Shown one piece after another: positions 8,209-16,901 of a stretch of DNA of 60,431 bases (positions are counted from its first letter, which is position 1; each line of letters starts with the position of its first letter). The notes under the pieces were generated by a model, which saw only the letters and a list, made by a program, of their open reading frames with translations, ran no database searches and had not been told where the DNA came from. Position numbers and translations under genes: made by a program. This stretch comes from Laspinema palackyanum D2a. GTDB taxonomy: Bacteria; Cyanobacteriota; Cyanobacteriia; Cyanobacteriales; Laspinemataceae. Where the stretch lies: NCBI GenBank assembly GCA_025370845.1, contig JAMXFF010000046.1, positions 1 to 60,431 of the forward strand. Direction: 5' to 3'.

Positions 8209-11200
8209 ATGACCAGCAACTACAGCGCTGACCAAATACAAGTTCTTGAAGGACTCGAAGCAGTACGCAAGCGACCGGGGATGTACATCGGGACCACCGG
8301 ACCCCGAGGACTCCACCATCTAGTTTACGAGGTTGTGGACAACTCGATCGATGAGGCGCTTGCTGGCCACTGTACCCATATTGAAATCGAGTTTAACCCG
8401 GATGGCTCTTGTACCGTAACGGATGACGGTCGAGGCATTCCGACCGATGTCCATTCTAAAACAGGGAGGTCCGCCCTGGAAACCGTCATGACTGTCCTCC
8501 ACGCCGGAGGTAAATTTGGAGGGGGCGGTTATAAAGTCTCTGGAGGATTACACGGGGTAGGTATCTCCGTGGTTAACGCTTTATCGGAATGGGTGGAAGT
8601 CACCGTTTGGCGGGAGAAAAAAGTCCATACCCAACGGTATGAACGGGGTGCAGCCATTGGAGAATTGGAAGCCAAACCGATTAAAGAAAATCGCACTGGA
8701 ACCTCCGTTTGCTTTAAACCGGACCTGCAAATTTTCAGTACCGGCATTGAATTTGATTACAGCACTGTAGCAGGACGATTGCGCGAACTGGCCTACCTCA
8801 ATGCTGGGGTTAAAATTACCTTTTCCGATAATCGGATTGACCTGCTCAAAAATAATGAACCCAGAGTTGAAACCTATTGCTATGAAGGGGGAATTCGGGA
8901 ATATGTAGAATACATGAACCGAGACAAACAGCCCCTTCATGAAGAAATTATTTACGTTGAAGGCGAACGTAATAATGTTCATGTGGAAGTCTCGTTGCAA
9001 TGGTGCATCGATGCTTATACGGATAACGTTTTGGGATTTGCCAATAACATCCGGACCATTGATGGCGGAACGCACTTAGAAGGATTGAAAGCGGTTCTGA
9101 CTCGGACCATGAATGCGATCGCTCGCAAACGGAATAAACTCAAAGAAGGGGATTCCAACCTTGGCGGTGAGCATATTCGGGAAGGGTTAACGGCAGTGAT
9201 TTCCGTGAAAGTGCCGGATCCAGAATTTGAAGGACAAACCAAGACCAAATTAGGGAATACCGAAGTCCGGGGAATTGTCGATTCTTTAGTCGGTGAAGTG
9301 CTCACGGAGTATTTAGAATTTCGCCCCAGTGTGGCGGATGCCATTTTAGAACGCGCCCTTCAAGCCTTTAATGCCGCAGAAGCGGCCCGACGCGCCCGGG
9401 AATTGGTTCGCCGCAAATCGGTCTTAGAATCCTCTCCCCTGCCTGGAAAACTGGCGGATTGTAGTACCAAAGACCCCAGTGAAAGTGAAATCTACATTGT
9501 AGAAGGGGATAGTGCGGGAGGCAGTGCCAAACAAGGACGCGATCGCCGTTTCCAAGCGATTCTTCCCTTACGCGGTAAAATCCTGAACATCGAAAAAACC
9601 GATGATTCCAAGATTTACAAAAATACCGAAATTCAAGCCTTAATTGCCGCCCTCGGTTTAGGCATTAAAGGGGAAGAGTTTGACTCCACCCAACTGCGGT
9701 ATCATCGAATCATCATCATGAGCGTAGCGGGAGACGAACCCACCCTGGTCATGGATGACAAAGGGCAAACTGAGTTCGTCAAAATTGGTCAATTTATCGA
9801 CGAGTGCGTAGAAGGGCGTCGCAGTCCCGAACGCTATCGCGTGGTTTCCTTCGACCCCGTGACCCATGCCACCCGCTTTAAACCCTTGAAAGCGGTGATT
9901 CGACATGGCCATGAAGAAGCCATGTATAAACTCACCACCCGGTATAATCGCTCAGTCAAAGTCACCTCCTCCCATAGCGTATTCGTCTATGAAAACGGGG
10001 AAGTGATTCTCAAAAAAGGCAACGAAGTCAAACCGGGAGATTTGTTAGTCGCCTCTCGACGGTTACCGCGTCCGGCAGAAAGTCCAACTCGCATTGATTT
10101 GCTGGACACCTTGTATCGCGCTGGACTGACGCGATCGCTCTACTTAAAAGGCGAAGATGTGCGCCGGATTGCCAGTCAGCGTCTGCTGGCTAAAGTTGCC
10201 ACCCCAGGGGAATGGAACGACCCTCGGGTGGAATTGGAAGCGACGGCATGGCAACAACTGATTTCCCAACGGAAAATGGCCGGTATCACTCAAAAACAGG
10301 TGGCAACCGTCTGTGGTGTCAAACAACCGATTACCATCAGTCATTGGGAACGGGGGATCAATCGTCCGACGTTACCGAACTTTTTGGAATACCTAGAGGC
10401 GATCGGGGGGAACGAGAATATCGTTTATGAAACCGTCCCTTCTAAACTCGATCGCCTGTTAGAACAGGATGATACCAGCAAAAATGCTCCCTGGCGTGAA
10501 GTCAGTGCCTACAAAGCATTTGAGTATTTCACCCCCAGCGAACTGATCCAACTCGGGGATGAGGTGCAAATCGTCCCCCAGGCGCATCAAGATAAAGCCT
10601 TTAATCGCTATTTGCCGATTACCCAGGAATTGATGAACTTCTTGGGGTGGTATGTCGCCGAGGGAACCCTGAGTGAACACCAAGTTAGCTTAAATTTGGG
10701 TAAAAAAGACGAGCGGTTTATCCCGGCATTGAGTGAGGCGATCGCCGCTACCTTCGGAGAAACCCCACGGCGCTATAATGACCCGGACAGTGATGGCATT
10801 AAACTCTATTTCCATAGTGTCGCTGCCGCCCGGTTATTGCAAGCCTGGGGTTTAGCCAAACCCGCCCATGAGAAGCAACTGCCTGATTTAGTCTTCAGTC
10901 TCCCAGAAGACCTCCAACTGGCCTTTTTAGAAGGCTATTTCCTCGGAGATGGCACGATTGGCAGCAATAACTTCTCTTGGACGACCAATTCTCCTGCCTT
11001 GAAAGAAGGGTTACTGTATCTGTTCGGACAACTGGGGTTAATTGCCACTCCCACCGAACATCAACCCTCAACTCCAGCGGATGCGCCGATCCAAACCCGC
11101 CATCCCTATTACACCCTGACCATTTGTGGGAAAGAGCAAATCGCCTTCTGTCAAGCAATCTGGCAACATCACGCCAATGCACCACAGTTGGAGGAACATT

Positions 11201-11802
11201 TAGCCCGTCCCACCCGCAAAGCACAGGATTTCGTCCCCATCAGCGATGATTTAATGGGACTGAAAGTGATATCGGCGGAAGAGATTGAATTAGTCGGTGA
11301 CTATGTGTATGATTTCTCCGTAGAAGGGGATGAAAACTTCGTTTGCGGAACTGGCGGGTTATGTGCTCATAACACCGACGCGGACGTAGATGGGGCGCAT
11401 ATCCGGACTCTGTTGCTGACTTTCTTCTATCGCTATCAGCGGGATATGGTGGATCAAGGGTATGTTTATATTGCTTGTCCGCCGCTGTATAAGGTAGAAC
11501 GGGGCCGGAATCATTTCTACTGTTACAGCGATCGCGAACTACAAAACCTAGTCCGCAATGAATTCCCCGCGAATGCCAACTACACGATTCAGCGGTTCAA
11601 AGGGTTGGGTGAAATGATGCCAACTCAACTCTGGGAAACGACGATGAATCCAGAAAGTCGCACCCTGAAGCGGGTAGAAATTGAGGATGCGGCAGAAGCC
11701 GATCGCGTGTTTACGGTGTTAATGGGCGATCGGGTTGCACCCCGTCGTGAGTTCATCGAAACCTACGGTCCTCAACTCAAACTGATGGATCTGGATATTT
11801 AA
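8209..11802 (+). CDS. gyrB: DNA gyrase subunit B, interrupted by an in-frame intein
   Basis: The 1197-residue precursor yields a 646-residue GyrB after removal of residues 505-1055, the usual cyanobacterial GyrB length. GyrB supplies the ATPase and TOPRIM parts of gyrase, which introduces negative supercoils. Visible motifs are the GHKL ATPase block ([39 protein letters not shown]), [18 protein letters not shown] with the TOPRIM glutamate, and, after the intein, [20 protein letters not shown] with the metal-binding aspartates. The C-terminal QRFKGLGEM and YGPQLKLMD blocks are intact. The open frame is continuous across the insertion, so function depends on protein splicing. ATG follows GGAG about 11 bases upstream. 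Confidence 0.97.
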   Translation: MTSNYSADQIQVLEGLEAVRKRPGMYIGTTGPRGLHHLVYEVVDNSIDEALAGHCTHIEIEFNPDGSCTVTDDGRGIPTDVHSKTGRSALETVMTVLHAGGKFGGGGYKVSGGLHGVGISVVNALSEWVEVTVWREKKVHTQRYERGAAIGELEAKPIKENRTGTSVCFKPDLQIFSTGIEFDYSTVAGRLRELAYLNAGVKITFSDNRIDLLKNNEPRVETYCYEGGIREYVEYMNRDKQPLHEEIIYVEGERNNVHVEVSLQWCIDAYTDNVLGFANNIRTIDGGTHLEGLKAVLTRTMNAIARKRNKLKEGDSNLGGEHIREGLTAVISVKVPDPEFEGQTKTKLGNTEVRGIVDSLVGEVLTEYLEFRPSVADAILERALQAFNAAEAARRARELVRRKSVLESSPLPGKLADCSTKDPSESEIYIVEGDSAGGSAKQGRDRRFQAILPLRGKILNIEKTDDSKIYKNTEIQALIAALGLGIKGEEFDSTQLRYHRIIIMSVAGDEPTLVMDDKGQTEFVKIGQFIDECVEGRRSPERYRVVSFDPVTHATRFKPLKAVIRHGHEEAMYKLTTRYNRSVKVTSSHSVFVYENGEVILKKGNEVKPGDLLVASRRLPRPAESPTRIDLLDTLYRAGLTRSLYLKGEDVRRIASQRLLAKVATPGEWNDPRVELEATAWQQLISQRKMAGITQKQVATVCGVKQPITISHWERGINRPTLPNFLEYLEAIGGNENIVYETVPSKLDRLLEQDDTSKNAPWREVSAYKAFEYFTPSELIQLGDEVQIVPQAHQDKAFNRYLPITQELMNFLGWYVAEGTLSEHQVSLNLGKKDERFIPALSEAIAATFGETPRRYNDPDSDGIKLYFHSVAAARLLQAWGLAKPAHEKQLPDLVFSLPEDLQLAFLEGYFLGDGTIGSNNFSWTTNSPALKEGLLYLFGQLGLIATPTEHQPSTPADAPIQTRHPYYTLTICGKEQIAFCQAIWQHHANAPQLEEHLARPTRKAQDFVPISDDLMGLKVISAEEIELVGDYVYDFSVEGDENFVCGTGGLCAHNTDADVDGAHIRTLLLTFFYRYQRDMVDQGYVYIACPPLYKVERGRNHFYCYSDRELQNLVRNEFPANANYTIQRFKGLGEMMPTQLWETTMNPESRTLKRVEIEDAAEADRVFTVLMGDRVAPRREFIETYGPQLKLMDLDI
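9721..11373 (+). mobile_element. Intein in gyrB with LAGLIDADG endonuclease and an embedded XRE-like HTH
   Basis: The intein spans residues 505-1055 of the precursor (551 residues). It begins with Ser505 ([10 protein letters not shown], block A) and ends in CAHN, followed by Thr1056 as the C-extein nucleophile. Block B has the TxxH motif at Thr586-His589. Block F is [15 protein letters not shown]. Two LAGLIDADG helices are seen: [10 protein letters not shown] (acidic Glu818) and [11 protein letters not shown] (acidic Asp914), so both endonuclease acidic residues are retained. Between block B and the endonuclease, residues 681-734 read as an XRE-type helix-turn-helix ([24 protein letters not shown]). 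The insertion is immediately before the catalytic TDADVDGAH of GyrB. Boundaries are from extein alignment and intein rules; splicing activity is inferred. Confidence 0.93.
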
Positions 11803-11811
11803 GGGTCAGTG

Positions 11812-11856
11812 GTCCTGAGTCAAGGGTAGGGTGAGTCACCGGAATCTACTCAGGAC
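11812..11856 (+). other. Inverted repeat after gyrB
   Basis: GTCCTGAGT (11812-11820) and ACTCAGGAC (11848-11856) are perfect inverted arms separated by 27 bases, starting 10 bases after the gyrB stop. There is no T-run, so a role in termination or mRNA 3' stability is only possible. Confidence 0.4.
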
Positions 11857-11944
11857 TGAGTTCATTGTAGGCAAACATCCGATAGGATAGGGGCAGTATA
11901 TGAACTGCCCCACCTATAACGGATAAGTAGAATAGACTGGCGCG

Positions 11945-12907
11945 TTGAATATCAGGAATTGTCCGTTGAAATTGTCACTCTTTGAGGATTATCAGCCGAT
12001 CGCCGCGATCGCCGTTACCCCTTCTGGGCTCAAACGATTACTCTCTCTGTGTGATGCCACCGATGCCATCCTCTGGATACCCGCATCCTGTCAAAACGCG
12101 ATCGATGGGACGACTCACCCCAGAGTGCAGGTTTATACTGACTCATTGACGGACCATCTGGCTAAGATTTGGCCGGATTATCGGGATTTTATCTTTTGTT
12201 TAGCAACCGGCGCCGTCGTCCGGGCGATCGCACCGTTGTTACAGCACCAATCCATCGATCCGGCAGTGGTTGTGGTGGATGAAGTGGGGAAATTTACCAG
12301 GAGTTTATGTAGCGGACATCAAGGGGTTGCAGACTCCCTGACGCAGGCAGTCGCCTATCACTTCGGTGCAACCCCCGTTCTCACCGACGCATCAAGAGTC
12401 TGGATTAGTGCTACCCAGCGCCAATTTGCACCGAATTCTGAATTTCCGAAGGTGCAGTGGCATCCGCGCATCTTGTGGGTGGGAGTCGGTTGTGCAAGGG
12501 GAACCTCGCGGCGGGTGGTGGAAACGGCGATCGCTCAAGTGTGTCAGTCTCGTCATTTCGCACAAGGGGCGATCGCTGGAATTGCTACAATTGATAATAA
12601 AGCCGATGAAGTGGGATTATTAGAGTTGTGCGAGGCGCGGCAGTGGCCGTTAAAAACCTTTTCCTCAGAGGTTTTGAAGTCGGTTACGGTTCCCACCCCA
12701 TCAACGGTTGTGGGACAGAAAATCGGCACTCCCAGCGTGGCAGAAGCAGCGGCGATCGTAGCCGCACAAGGGTTTAATTCCCCGGGTGAAACGTCCAATT
12801 CGCTTCTCGTTTCTAAGCAAATTTTTCGGTTAGAGGGGGAATCCGGTGCTGTGACAGTGGCGATCGCTCAAGCCGAGAGAGAATATACCAGACGTGAGGA
12901 AAAATAG
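11945..12907 (+). CDS. cbiG: Cobalt-precorrin-5A hydrolase-like CbiG
   Basis: About 320 residues when begun at the TTG at 11945; the exact start is uncertain. CbiG opens the delta-lactone of cobalt-precorrin-5A, releasing acetaldehyde, in the anaerobic cobalamin pathway used by cyanobacteria. The N-terminal and middle parts include FIFCLATGAVVRAIAPLL, VVVDEVGKFTRSLCSGHQGVAD and ALNDASR-like VLTDASRV. The C-terminal CbiG domain begins at ILWVGVGCARGTSRRVVETAI and continues with GAIAGIATIDNKADEVGLLELC, a strong family signature. No other cobalamin gene is in the window. It lies downstream of gyrB on the same strand but about 140 bases away. Confidence 0.85.
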   Translation: MNIRNCPLKLSLFEDYQPIAAIAVTPSGLKRLLSLCDATDAILWIPASCQNAIDGTTHPRVQVYTDSLTDHLAKIWPDYRDFIFCLATGAVVRAIAPLLQHQSIDPAVVVVDEVGKFTRSLCSGHQGVADSLTQAVAYHFGATPVLTDASRVWISATQRQFAPNSEFPKVQWHPRILWVGVGCARGTSRRVVETAIAQVCQSRHFAQGAIAGIATIDNKADEVGLLELCEARQWPLKTFSSEVLKSVTVPTPSTVVGQKIGTPSVAEAAAIVAAQGFNSPGETSNSLLVSKQIFRLEGESGAVTVAIAQAEREYTRREEK

Positions 12908-12910
12908 GGA

Positions 12911-13183
12911 TTTAGTGAGGCGTACTTGTTCGACAATTAACCCCAAAATTTGGGCCGTTTGCTCTACCGCAAATCTCCGGGACAACAACTCCGGGACCAC
13001 TTCAAGTTTGCCTTCGAGCTTAATATCTTGATACAGCTTGGATTGCTTGAATTCATTCACGCCTATCATCTCTTGGACCTCCTCGCGGCTTAACTTAGAA
13101 AACTTGTAGAATACCACTGTCTGTATCAAGTCTACAACTTCTGCGCGATCGGCGTCATCGTTCATTGCGAAAGCTACACGGTT
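12911..13183 (-). pseudogene. Truncated duplicate of the neighbouring DUF2887 gene
   Basis: The minus strand encodes DDADRAEVVDLIQTVV, FYKFSKLSREEVQEMIG, the NEFKQSKLYQDIKLEGKLEVVPELL block and EQTAQILGLIVEQVR, nearly identical to the C-terminal third of the intact gene at 13256-14146. The N-terminal nuclease domain is absent. The final residues run into unrelated sequence (VEQVRLTKSLFF) where the intact copy reads VEQVRQGLQET, so both ends are broken. An open frame starting at 13213 would begin inside the terminator hairpin of the intact gene, so I treat this as a fragment left by a partial tandem duplication, not a gene. Confidence 0.8.
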
Positions 13184-13189
13184 TTTGAT

Positions 13190-13227
13190 AAAAAAATCCG
13201 GCGGTAGAGTCAATCACTTTACCGCCG
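13190..13227 (-). terminator. Intrinsic terminator of the DUF2887 gene
   Basis: On the minus strand CGGCGGTA pairs with TACCGCCG around a 13-base loop and is followed by GATTTTTTT. It lies 28 bases beyond the stop codon at 13256. Confidence 0.85.
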
Positions 13228-13255
13228 ATTCAAATATTGAAACTCTTTGTCAAAC

Positions 13256-14146
13256 CTAGGTTTCTTGAAGCCCTTGGCGCACTTGTTCAACGGTTAATCC
13301 CAAAATTTGTGCCGTTTGCTCTACCGTAAATCCTTGGGACAGCAACTGCGGGACTACTTCAAGTTTGCCCTCAAGTTTGCCCTCAAGTTTGCCCTCTAGT
13401 TTGCCCTCAAGTTTGCCCTCTAGTTTACCCTCTAGTTTGCCTTCCATCAGACCTTCAAGTTTGCCTTCGAGCTTAATATCTTGATACAGCTTGGATTGCT
13501 TGAATTCATTCACGCCTATCATCTCTTGGACCTCCTCGCGGCTTAACTTAGAAAACTTGTACAATACCACCGTCTCTATTAAGTCTACAACTTCTGCTCG
13601 TTCAGCGTCATCAGTCATATCCTGCCTTGCCTGAACCACAAGCTGTCTGGCTTGTTCCGCAGCAGAAGCCTCTCGCTTCTCAATGATTAACTGGACAATC
13701 TGCATTCCTAACGATGTTTCGGGGACCGCTTCTAACTCGTCGAGATAGATGCGCTGAACTTGAGGGGAATTCAGTAGGGCTTGATAAGGGGCCAGTTCCT
13801 TCGGTTCATAACTGCGTCGGCCAAAAATGACCACCACTCGCCAGTTTTGAGCGGGATTGTTCTGATGGAGGTATAGAAAGAGTTCGGCAAATAAATTGGC
13901 ATAAAATTTTTTGTCGCTGTAAAATTGCACCTCCACCAAATTCAAGGGCATTTCTGGAAACTCAGCTTTGGGGATAAACAACCCATCAATGCGAAAGGCG
14001 GTTTGTTTGAGTTCCACGGAGGAAAAGTCATAAGCCTCTGCTTCCGAGGCGGGACGACCAATTAGTTCAAAGAAGCAACTGGGTTGTTGTTTAAACAGTC
14101 GGTAAAATATCGGGTCTGTTTCCATATCAGCAGGAGTAGATGTCAC
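13256..14146 (-). CDS. DUF2887 / Rpn-family PD-(D/E)XK nuclease-like protein
   Basis: A 296-residue member of the cyanobacterial DUF2887 group, often annotated 'Rpn family recombination-promoting nuclease/putative transposase'. The N-terminal domain has METDPIFYRLFKQQPSCFFELIGRP, then LKQTAFRIDGLFIP (Asp) and LNLVEVQFYSD (Glu-x-Gln), consistent with a PD-(D/E)XK active site. The C-terminal region carries a run of seven EGKL units near residues 233-262 (encoded by a 12-base repeat), then a small helix-turn-helix-like end (FTVEQTAQILGLTVEQVRQ). Family members occur in many copies per cyanobacterial genome and expand by local duplication, as the fragment next door shows. Whether it cuts DNA is not established. 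Confidence 0.8.
   Translation of the reverse strand: MTSTPADMETDPIFYRLFKQQPSCFFELIGRPASEAEAYDFSSVELKQTAFRIDGLFIPKAEFPEMPLNLVEVQFYSDKKFYANLFAELFLYLHQNNPAQNWRVVVIFGRRSYEPKELAPYQALLNSPQVQRIYLDELEAVPETSLGMQIVQLIIEKREASAAEQARQLVVQARQDMTDDAERAEVVDLIETVVLYKFSKLSREEVQEMIGVNEFKQSKLYQDIKLEGKLEGLMEGKLEGKLEGKLEGKLEGKLEGKLEGKLEVVPQLLSQGFTVEQTAQILGLTVEQVRQGLQET
13368..13458. repeat. In-frame 12-base minisatellite (EGKL units)
   Basis: Plus-strand units of CTCAAGTTTGCC and CTCTAGTTTGCC are tandemly arrayed about seven times, each encoding Glu-Gly-Lys-Leu on the minus strand within the DUF2887 gene. The truncated copy at 12911-13183 has a single unit, so array length has changed since duplication. Confidence 0.85.
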
Positions 14147-14250
14147 TCCAGGGTGATGTCTTGATTAAGGCTTATTTTATCATATTTAAGGTTCAAAAAA
14201 CTATATTTACATCAAATCAATATAAGTTTATGATGAGAATTTTCTGAAAA

Positions 14251-14829
14251 TTAAGCGCCTAGGTTTCCGGCGGCTAACACTTGGTCAACGGTTAAGGTTA
14301 ATTCTGGGAAAACTTGAGAGGCTAGGGGTTGACTTGCGGTTAAGATGGTTTCTTCATAGAATCCTTCTTCTAGGCGCAAAACGGAGAGTTTATTCAGGAT
14401 GGGGTCTACAATCCAATATTCGACGATTTCGGCGGCTGCATATTCCGATCGCTTATATCGATAGTCCCGGTTGACCGATTCAGGACTGACCACTTCTACT
14501 ACTAATAAAGGCGGGGTTTGGAACACCAAAGATTTTTGGCTTAATTCCTGGGCTTGTTCGAGAGTGACGACGCAAATATCCGCTAACCGAGACTTCTGTT
14601 GTCCCGTTCTAATCCCGGCATCTTTAAAACATATCCATTCTAAAGATTTGCGGTTGATTTCAGATTCTAACGCTTTTTCAAGAAATCTGGCAATTAAAAA
14701 ATGCTCTAAACGGGGTGGATTCATGACATCTAATTTCCCATTGACTAATTCATATCGGTTCGCGCTTCCATCATCATACTGGAGATAGTCTTCAAATCTC
14801 AATAATTTATCGGCGACTAGAGTATTCAT
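14251..14829 (-). CDS. Uma2 family endonuclease-like protein
   Basis: A 192-residue Uma2 (DUF820) protein, a PD-(D/E)XK-fold family greatly expanded in cyanobacteria. Recognisable blocks are YELVNGKLDVMNPPRLEHFLIARFLEKAL, RLADICVVT (Asp of the active site), PPLLVVEVVSPESVNRDYRYKRSEY (Glu-Val-x-Ser) and AEIVEYWIVDPILNKLSVLRL. These match the consensus ending of Uma2 proteins. The biological function of this family is unsettled. It is independent of the neighbouring DUF2887 gene (about 100 bases apart, same strand), although both are nuclease-fold families that cluster in accessory patches. Confidence 0.85.
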   Translation of the reverse strand: MNTLVADKLLRFEDYLQYDDGSANRYELVNGKLDVMNPPRLEHFLIARFLEKALESEINRKSLEWICFKDAGIRTGQQKSRLADICVVTLEQAQELSQKSLVFQTPPLLVVEVVSPESVNRDYRYKRSEYAAAEIVEYWIVDPILNKLSVLRLEEGFYEETILTASQPLASQVFPELTLTVDQVLAAGNLGA

Positions 14830-15230
14830 GGCAATGGTTTAGATGGGATTGATAGATGCCATTATAGCGCATCAAATGACCGTAAATCTGGGGGTTCACG
14901 GGTGAGAGGGGTCTGGAGGTAGGAACTGTGGAGGGAGAAATCTGATCCAGGAAGTATCCCCTTGATTGATACGGAGTATCATCGATCGCCCTTCAAGAAC
15001 TTCTGGATCTTCTGGGTAGGCGATCGCCCACCACGATAGGTCCCTCCGTTCCAGTCACCTCGGACCCTCCCGAAACTATGACTATTTTTAAAATTTTGTC
15101 AATGATACCGATCGCGAATTTTCTGCCAATTTTTCACAGTCCTCCTATGTTCACGATCGCTTCTTAAATTCACCAAATCTTTAAAAATAAAACTTGAGTG
15201 TTGTGCAATAGATGCAAATAGGGTGCAATC
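14830..15230. other. Intergenic region with two HIP1-like sites
   Basis: About 400 bases between divergent genes. It contains GGCGATCGCC and several CGATCGC sites and an AT-rich stretch before the small plus-strand gene. No gene or structured RNA was recognised. Confidence 0.35.
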
Positions 15231-15434
15231 ATGCTACGTCAAACAACTTTACCCAAACTTTCAGTGGATCAAATTGTGGAGAGAATCTTTGCTCTACGGC
15301 AAATCACCCGCGTTGACCAACAACTGTTGATGACAACGCTACTCTCTAAAAATGCCCTAAATGACCGTGAACATACGCAAATTAGTCGCGTTTTTGATGC
15401 GGTCCAACGGGGTTTAATTCGGGTCTTTGAGTAA
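15231..15434 (+). CDS. Small conserved-looking cyanobacterial protein, function unknown
   Basis: A 67-residue acidic/basic mixed, soluble, probably all-helical protein (LSVDQIVERIFALRQITRVDQQLL, then SKNALNDREHTQISRVFDAVQRGLIRVFE). The codon pattern and amino-acid composition look like a real gene, and no better frame overlaps it. I believe similar small proteins occur widely in cyanobacteria, but I cannot name a family. No recognisable Shine-Dalgarno precedes the ATG, which is common in cyanobacteria. It stands alone between a Uma2 gene and tab2. Confidence 0.65.
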   Translation: MLRQTTLPKLSVDQIVERIFALRQITRVDQQLLMTTLLSKNALNDREHTQISRVFDAVQRGLIRVFE

Positions 15435-15623
15435 CACTAATGGGGTGATCGGGGATGAAAAATGCTTACCCTAACTGGGTTATAGGCGTTTTTATTCTGT
15501 CTTAAACTCTCAAAAGTAAAGAACATTAGTAGCAACACCTGTTGGGCTACATAGCTTGGTTCGTTTTTCCGTGAATATACTCTCTTCAATCTTAATTACT
15601 GGGACTCATGAATGTCTATCAAT

Positions 15624-15659
15624 AAAAAACAGCCTGCTGGGTGAATCACTCCAGCAGGC
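15624..15659 (-). terminator. Intrinsic terminator of the Tab2 gene
   Basis: GCCTGCTGG and CCAGCAGGC form a perfect 9-bp stem with a 10-base loop; on the minus strand it is followed by TGTTTTTTATTG. It lies about 60 bases beyond the Tab2 stop. Confidence 0.85.
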
Positions 15660-15716
15660 GCTATCATTTTAAAGGGCAAAACCAAATCTTATAGCCCTAT
15701 TTGTAGCAATCGGGTC

Positions 15717-16550
15717 TTAAGTATTTTGCAATAGCCAAAACCCGCTATAGGTCATCCCCGAATCATCGGGTTGGATGAGCAAGAAATGCAAGCCCTGAGT
15801 TGCCTGTTTGCGCTGTTGAAACGTTTGACCCGCTTCGGCAACTTCTGTATCCTCAAAGGTAGCAATAATCCAACGCTCGACTAATCCCGCCTCTAAAATT
15901 AATCCATTGGGAGGTCCGGGATTGTAATCGATCGCCACTGGGGATGCTTCCTGCAACCATTGGGCAATTTTCAGCGATTGCCGTCCGCCATCCAGGACCA
16001 CTCCAGGAATCACCGCATTAGAAGGGAGTCCCAAAGCGACTGGGGTCAATTCCTCCGGGATATGACGAATCCGGATTGCTCTTTCAGCAAACACTTCCAT
16101 CAAATAAGCGGCACTCACGGAAGCAAACCGCCAGCGATCGCCCCATAATTCTTCCGGCAAAGGTCCCGGTGGCGGGCGATCGCTGACTAAGGGTTCGTAA
16201 GGTTCATGGGTATAATTGGGTTCGTTTCTATACTCCTGTGCCTTTTGCATTAACCATGATTTTAAAGCGGGAGTGCGTCGAGAAGCTTCTACCTTCACCC
16301 CCAACTTTTCCCCTGCTGCTACCATCAAACTCAGCGACTGGGGACGAAACACCGCGATCGCCTCCGGTAATCTCCCCTCCCCGGCAATTTGAAGTTGTTC
16401 CGCTAACCAAGTCGAGTTTGCCTGCGATTGGGAACAGCAACGACTCCATTGAAAATTGCCTGTTGCATCACAGAGACACAACTCCCATAACGGTTCCCCT
16501 GTAGCACTTTGTAAAGGACGTCGGTAAAAATCTGCTTGCCAAATCACCAC
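15717..16550 (-). CDS. Tab2/Atab2-family RNA-binding translation factor
   Basis: A 277-residue member of the Tab2/Atab2 (DUF1092) family, limited to oxygenic phototrophs. In green algae Tab2 binds the 5' leader of psaB mRNA to activate translation of a photosystem I reaction-centre protein, and Atab2 does a similar job in plant chloroplasts. The N-terminus WQADFYRRPLQSATGEPLWELCLCD is a conserved family start. FRPQSLSLMVAAGEKLGV, PPPGPLPEELWGDRWRFASVSA and the final GLHFLLIQPDDSGMTYSGFWLL block are also characteristic. The cyanobacterial role is inferred from these homologues. It is a single gene with its own terminator. Confidence 0.9.
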   Translation of the reverse strand: MVIWQADFYRRPLQSATGEPLWELCLCDATGNFQWSRCCSQSQANSTWLAEQLQIAGEGRLPEAIAVFRPQSLSLMVAAGEKLGVKVEASRRTPALKSWLMQKAQEYRNEPNYTHEPYEPLVSDRPPPGPLPEELWGDRWRFASVSAAYLMEVFAERAIRIRHIPEELTPVALGLPSNAVIPGVVLDGGRQSLKIAQWLQEASPVAIDYNPGPPNGLILEAGLVERWIIATFEDTEVAEAGQTFQQRKQATQGLHFLLIQPDDSGMTYSGFWLLQNT

Positions 16551-16586
16551 AACTACTATCCCAATGTATCAATCCCAACAGGAACA

Positions 16587-16892
16587 ACCGGCGGGGGATT
16601 AATTTAAAGTAGCAACACCCGGCGGGGGTTAAAACCCCCGCCTAATAGCTAAAGTCGGTTAAAAACCGACTAAAAATACCAGATTAGAAGACTTGCAGTC
16701 GGTTAAGAACCGAATAACAACATCACTCAATAAGACTTTCAGTCGGTTTCAACCGACTTTAGCTATTAGGCGGGGGATTAATCCCCCGCCGGTTGTCGCA
16801 ACGGAACGTTTAACCCCCGCCGGTTGTCGCGACGGAACGTTTTAACCCCTGCCGGTAATCGCGACGGAACGTTCAAACCCCGCCGATAATCC
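16587..16892. repeat. Cluster of palindromic repeat family A, with tandem end units
   Basis: One complete copy runs from about 16618 to 16800. It opens with CCGGCGGGGGTTAAAACC, continues with GCCTAATAGCTAAAGTCGGTT and an internal AGTCGGTT hairpin, and closes with AACCGACTTTAGCTATTAGG and CCCCGCCGG, so the two ends are reverse complements. A partial end lies at 16587-16602. After the right end, a unit of about 32 bases (GGAACGTTTTAACCCC then GCCGGTTGTCGCGAC) is repeated about three times up to the phosphorylase stop. No coding sequence is seen in it. Confidence 0.85.
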
Positions 16893-16901
16893 CGATTACA
16901 C

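Noticed and set aside
12830-13213. 127-codon open frame as an independent gene
   Set aside because: It begins inside the terminator of the next gene, ends inside cbiG, and only the middle matches DUF2887; treated as a fragment.
15455-15505. 16-codon frame MKNAYPNWVIGVFILS as a small membrane protein
   Set aside because: Too short for a complete membrane helix with no homology signal; spacing of the G-run to the ATG is poor.
16587-16892. Palindromic repeats as a CRISPR array
   Set aside because: Units are inverted and of variable spacing, with no regular spacer sequences and no cas genes.
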